A DNA stretch of 64,000 bases from Wuchereria bancrofti (lineage: Eukaryota > Nematoda > Chromadorea > Rhabditida > Onchocercidae): positions 310,001-374,000 of the forward strand of contig SSBO01000010.1 of assembly GCA_005281725.1 (NCBI GenBank), read 5' to 3'. Shown piece after piece: positions 59,363-64,000 of this stretch. Position 1 is the stretch's first letter. Every line of letters starts with the position of its first letter. The notes below the pieces were generated by a model. That model worked only from the letters and a program-made list of their open reading frames with translations, was not told where the DNA came from and did no database searches. Both the position numbers and the translations under genes were made by a program.

Positions 59363-60725
59363 ATGTTACGACATTCTTTGAAACGAATCGGAAATGCTAT
59401 GGAGTTAACAAAATGTCATTGTCGGAAAATTAACAGTGAAGAAAATGCCGCGACATCAAGCGGTGAAATTTGGGATGATCCATGGCAAGCTGCTACATCA
59501 AAAATAGGTATCAATTTTTGTTCTGAATTAACATTTTACTTTGAGAATATTTTATTTGTAACATTTGTTTTACCGGTTTAAGGGCATGAACATTTGTTGT
59601 CATTCTTTATTACGATAAATTGTCTTTTTCATTTGAGTTTAAAATTCTTCTAGCTAATAAATTCTGAGATTTTTTGGTTTGCTCTGTTGCTTCACTTTTT
59701 TTTTTTCTATATCATAAAGTTTAATATATTATTGCTTGATCATAAATTAAATACACAGAGAATTATTTTAGAGCATACGCGAAGTAAAGCAATTGAGATA
59801 TCAGTTGATTGGAAGTATGTACAAAGGCTTATGCCAAAGAAATTGATACCTGATGTACCAAACCATGATACATATCCAACACCTAGTGGATGGAGACCAC
59901 CAAAACGTATGATTTTTTCTTTATTTTTCTTTTTTCTCTTTTTGGCAACAATTTTAGGAAACCAATTTTACCTAATAATTGATTTCCAGAATTTGTTTTT
60001 CCAAAATAAGCTATTCATAAAAAAATTTGTTTTTTTTTTCTTTTTCAGCTCGAGCAGACCTAACATTTTACGTGGAGCGAAATCGTGATCATTTATTACC
60101 ACTTTATTTGGAAACGAGGAGAGATCAATTAGATCCAAAGACATTAGAGTTTGAATATGTTGAATTGGTACTGGTGAAAGGAATTCATGGCGATATATTC
60201 GTATGTTCTACCTCTCTTTTTCTTTTCACTTCTAACAATTTATAATTATTACATCTTATTTATGTTTATTGTCAATAGAAAATCTTTTTTGTGTAACATA
60301 TGAATCAGCTTTTTTACATTCAATAAATTTCTTTAGTTATGATATTTGAAATTGTTTGGTTTGGTTGGATTTGAATCGATTATTTAGATATAGAAAATTT
60401 TATTTTCTAAAAAAAAAAACAACTAATGAGTAACTTCCGCAAAATTTTTCTATAGGATATCATATGCATTGTAATATACGTCATTCTTTGTTCTGTAATA
60501 TTTCCAATAAAACAGACTTTTGTGAAATTTCCAGAAAATTAGTCATTCTTTTACATCTAAAAAAAAATTTGTATTAAGGAATGTGAAAAAAAAATACGAG
60601 AATATTTGGAAGAATATTTGCATCATCCAATTGCAACGCATGTTGATGAACTGAAAGGATTTATTCGAATAAAAGGTGCTGATCGTGCTGTCGTTGAACA
60701 GTGTTTGTATGACTTTGGTTTTTGA
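59363..60725 (+). CDS. MRPL49: Mitochondrial ribosomal protein mL49
   Basis: Four exons in phase, 59363-59507, 59772-59906, 60049-60200 and 60579-60725, give 192 aa (human 166). The diagnostic block WKYVQRLMPKKLIPDVP followed by HDTYPTPSGWRPPK matches human MRPL49 (YQFVERLLP, IPDPP, HYPTPSGWQPP). Further on VEYVELVLVKG-type strands, HGDIF and GFIRIKG align with the C-terminal half. The N-terminus MLRHSLKRIGNAMEL is basic and amphipathic, consistent with a mitochondrial presequence. mL49 is a component of the large mitoribosomal subunit. An AATAAA at about 60767 lies 40 bases after the stop and is the likely poly(A) signal. Confidence 0.93.
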
Positions 60726-62004
60726 ATTGTTGAAGTTTTTTCCAGTCGTAATTAAAATTGCTAGAGAATAAATATTGTTTGCAGTTGAGAGATTTCGATA
60801 TACGTGCAATCATTTTCTTTAAATGAAAAGTTAATATTTCTCATGAAAACGATTTTTCAATGTTCAATGCAATCCATTTATATGCCTTCTTCATCTTTTC
60901 GATATTGCAAACAAATGATCGTAAGAAAAAGTCAATCCGAACTTGAGTATAGTATTATGTAGAATATATATGTTAAAATGAGCATTTGATGTTGTAGTTG
61001 TCATTAGACCATTATTACGTCGAAAGTAGACATTACTTTTATTATTTTTCATTTGTTTACGCATTTCTTAGCTAACACTCAGTCTCTGATTTAAAAAAAA
61101 AAGGAAAGGAAAGAGAAAAGAAAAAGTGAAATTAAATACACATTCTTCGAAATGTAGCGAAATTTTTAGACATAGCGTTTCTATTTTATAAAATTCTTTA
61201 TAGTAAATCATTTTTGAATTGAAAACAATTCACTATTTATAGCAACAAAATTATACATGCTTCTGTTGATGAAGACTGAAATTTTAATTGGAGCCAGGCT
61301 GTGACTTCTATTTTCATTTAATAATTAATTATAATTAGGTAATTTGTATAGTCATTGATAGTATTAGATAATGAACATTATTCCAGCATGGAGTTGACTT
61401 AAAGATCAGGTAGGTAGTTTGGCTCAAGTTTAAAATAAAGGAGATTTTGAGAAGTTAAAATTTAGTCAATTGATTGCATTACTTGGATTTGTTGCAAAGA
61501 TTGACTAAAATGGGCGAAAAGAGGAAGAAGGAAGCCGTAACTTTTCTTGTGTGGTAATGGAGTAATAATAAAGTTTGTTGGAAGATGTTGTCTAAGAGTT
61601 AAATTAAAATGAGATTAAATTAATGTGAGAAAAAATGGATGTAAAAGTTGTGCCGGCTAATTATTAATTTTTGATAAATAGAAATTGGGATAAACAATTT
61701 ATGATTGTTTACGTTTGATACACGTTACGTAAGCTAGTTTTCGTACTTTGATATGATTACATCATTTTTATTACATTTCTTGAATACAATGAAAATTTGC
61801 TTACTTAAGTTTATCATTATTCACAATCATATTAAAATTATGCTGCTTAGATATCATATCAGCTTATGCTTCTTGTCAGCAATTCATTTATAGGTTACAT
61901 TTGCGCTAATGTCATATTTGCATTTTATGCTGCTTCATGTTAATGATGATATTTTCAGGCTACTTTTTTTGTTCTTAATTTTATATCGCTGTAACAATTT
62001 TTTA
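60726..62004. other. Region between mL49 and the ANCHR-like gene
   Basis: About 1.3 kb. I looked for a FYVE-type exon (paired CxxC and an RHHCRxC-like core) and found none. A TATTTTCAG acceptor at about 61960 is a plausible trans-splice site for the following gene. Confidence 0.5.
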
Positions 62005-63960
62005 ATGAGTAATAACAAACGGTGGATTGATGATGATTTGCCACCTCCATCGATGCGACAAAAGTATACGCATGGTTTATTACGATATTTTTCTCCTTCA
62101 ACATATTCAAATCATCAAATGGAGGAGAAAGATAAAATTTTACAACAAAGGTTAACAAATTTAAACATGGATAAGTTTAATAAAAATCAAATGGAAACAT
62201 TATCATCGTTGGAGGAGCGGGCAAAACTGCTAACAATGAATGATGGAAGTAAGCATTTACATTTAAATTTCTCTTTGATTGTTTTTTTCTCTTTTTGGTA
62301 AATTTTTACACGTCGGTAAGATTTTCTGTTACAATTTCGGTAAGAGATTTATGTGGAGTAATTAGTTAATTAATGTTTATTTTTTCTATCTATTTCATTC
62401 TATTTGCATTTTTCTGAGAAGACGAGGAAATTTATTATTATTGTACAGTCTTTTTTTTCTTGTTTCCTTTTCTATTGATCAGAATAAATGATTATTTCAT
62501 TTCTGTAGATTTTATAAAATACATTTATTTTAAGGTCAAGATATGCCTTCAGTGAGTGACATAGAAAAACGACTATCAAAGCTTCATGATTTGCCTTTGG
62601 AGGATATCAGATATCCGAGGGTATACCTAGCAATTATTTTATCACAGTATTAGTTCGTAATTTCAGTTCAGTTTCAAGATAATATATGCATTACTGTTGC
62701 CATTTCGGCACATTAAATTGTAAAGTAAAGCAATCTCATTTACTTATAACTTTTTTTTGTTGTAATATTAGTCAATTTTCAGTCTGCTATTGTAAATGCA
62801 AATAAAATTGAAGAAGAAACGGTTGATAAGCTGATGAGACGAGCAAGAGATGAAGCTATGTTAGAGACAAAGTGGGATGCTTCTAGGAAATCGGAAGACA
62901 AACATGATATTGATCCGACTGAATTCATTAAAATGTGCAAAAATAATGCTTCTGTTCCAGATGGTATCCCTCTTTTTAAAACTATCAGTTTTATTTATTG
63001 AAACAGAAAATTTATTTTCATATTTCTTTTACGATGATTGTATTGTTATCTAGTATTTATTTTTTTTTGTGAAGTAGTTACTTTACAGAAGTACGAAACT
63101 CTCGATCAAGTAATTAATTGGTATTTTGTTGTTCCACATTAGAATTCGATTTTCGAACTTTAAGAAAAATGATTCGTTACAAATCTTTATTTGGTCAATA
63201 ACAATTATTTAGTCAATAATATTTTTGCACAGGAATTTCATTTTATATTTGCTTTCTAGAAAGACTATGCATTTCATATCATTTACCTAAGGAAAAAACC
63301 TTTTGCTAAGTATCTTAATTTTGATGAAAAATTGTCATTAATTGAATTGATGATTTTAAGAGTTGAATGGTGAGCTATTCATATCAGATACAGATCTAAT
63401 GGGTCAAGATACGATTCGAAATTTGAAAGAGATACAACGAACGATGAAGTTAGCCAAGCAACGAAGTGTAGAGGCAGCTAAATTGACAGGCATAAGCAGT
63501 AATAATCATACAATGGACAATGAAATTAAAAAACTAATGAAATTAAGTATGAAAAGATTTATTCTATAAAATATGGATGAAATATAAATACATTGTTGTA
63601 AATATACACACATTTAGTTTAGTGAAATTTCAAGCTTTAATATAAAATACTTGATCAGGCAAACAGCACAGTTATGTAATTCCCCTTCATCCTACTTTTA
63701 AATGCTAATTTATACGAATGTGTGTTATTGCATTATTGAAATAAAATTTATTTTTGATTGCTTACGAAACCATCATTTTAGCCAACCAAAGTAATCTAAA
63801 ATCAAGAAAAATAAGTGATGAATTGAGCAAATTCTGGGACAGAAGACGGGATCACGAAGTTCTGAGTTCTTCGGAATCCAGTTTCAAAAGCGAAAATTCA
63901 GACGATAAAAGCGAAATTTCAGACGACAAAAGCGAAATCGATTGTGAAGAATTGCGCAAA
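62005..63960 (+). CDS. ZFYVE19: ANCHR / ZFYVE19-like abscission checkpoint protein (5' part, runs off window)
   Basis: Five exons in phase, 62005-62248, 62535-62620, 62783-62963, 63361-63546 and 63782-63960, give 292 residues; a GT donor at 63961 shows the gene continues beyond the window. The spacing of KDKILQQRLTNLNMDKF, PSVSDIEKRLSKLHDLP and IEEETVDKLMRRARDEAM then TKWDAS matches human ZFYVE19 (MIAERLARL, PSQAEIEARLAAL, LLTQLAAEVAIDESW). In human this protein binds CHMP4C and VPS4 and delays cytokinetic abscission; the short repeats are MIM-like ESCRT-binding motifs. The human protein starts with a FYVE finger, which is not seen here: the model starts MSNNKRWIDDDLPPPS. The C-terminal B-box-like zinc finger, if kept, lies past 64000. 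Residues near 280 carry an acidic SDDKSEI repeat. An upstream in-frame ATG at 61909 would add a hydrophobic stretch and is not favoured. Confidence 0.82.
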
Positions 63961-64000
63961 GTAAATGCTCTCTTATCAATGAATTATAGTCTTTCTTATT

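Noticed and set aside
61909..62004. Upstream in-frame ATG for the ANCHR-like gene (MSYLHFMLLH...)
   Set aside because: The added residues are hydrophobic and an acceptor (TATTTTCAG near 61960) falls inside them, so this is probably non-coding leader.

Overview
The window is nuclear DNA of a nematode, most likely a filarial (spirurid) worm. It is extremely AT-rich. Genes are split into many short exons (often 60-240 bp) separated by GT..AG introns with T-rich acceptors, and several start codons sit directly behind an acceptor-like site, as expected for spliced-leader trans-splicing. An apparently exact copy of the 22-nt SL1 leader followed by GT lies on the minus strand at 28271-28292. I rebuilt gene models by hand from reading frame, splice signals and phase, so exon edges are inferences unless stated otherwise. 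Nearly all models close in phase from start to stop.

Layout. 2.0-2.9 kb: last two visible exons of a PHF10-like double PHD finger protein (+). 5.1-10.7 kb: PPP1R21 orthologue, a FERRY endosomal complex subunit (+). 12.1-19.8 kb: SNAPC4/SNPC-4, the Myb-repeat subunit of the snRNA/SL RNA transcription factor SNAPc (+). 21.7-23.4 kb: small single I-set Ig protein (+), with a 10 x 37-bp minisatellite in an intron. 23.4-30.6 kb: gene-poor AT-rich DNA holding a solitary SL1 RNA-like locus (-), a possible Pol III-derived element and simple repeats. 30.7-32.7 kb: OTUB1 (+). 33.6-36.4 kb: unrecognised membrane protein of about 244 aa (-). 38.3-41.6 kb: LCLAT1-type lysophospholipid acyltransferase (+). 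42.2-46.7 kb: USP39/Sad1 splicing factor (-). 48.5-52.4 kb: BTB-BACK-like protein (-) with a decayed copy of one exon in an intron. 55.4-58.7 kb: RING/B-box/coiled-coil TRIM protein (+). 59.4-60.7 kb: mitoribosomal protein mL49 (+). 62.0 kb to the window end: 5' part of an ANCHR/ZFYVE19-like protein without a visible FYVE finger (+).

Functionally this is a typical housekeeping neighbourhood: chromatin (PHF10), transcription of small RNAs (SNAPC4), splicing (USP39), ubiquitin (OTUB1, TRIM), lipid remodelling (LCLAT1), endosome/RNA traffic (PPP1R21), cytokinesis (ANCHR) and mitochondrial translation (mL49). The most notable link is SNAPC4, which in nematodes drives SL RNA genes, sitting about 8 kb from an SL1-like locus. 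I found no prokaryotic-type element, CRISPR array, or recognisable transposase or reverse transcriptase. Two places (N at 37523 and Ns at 49272-49277) are flanked by equal-length direct copies and look like assembly joins rather than biology.
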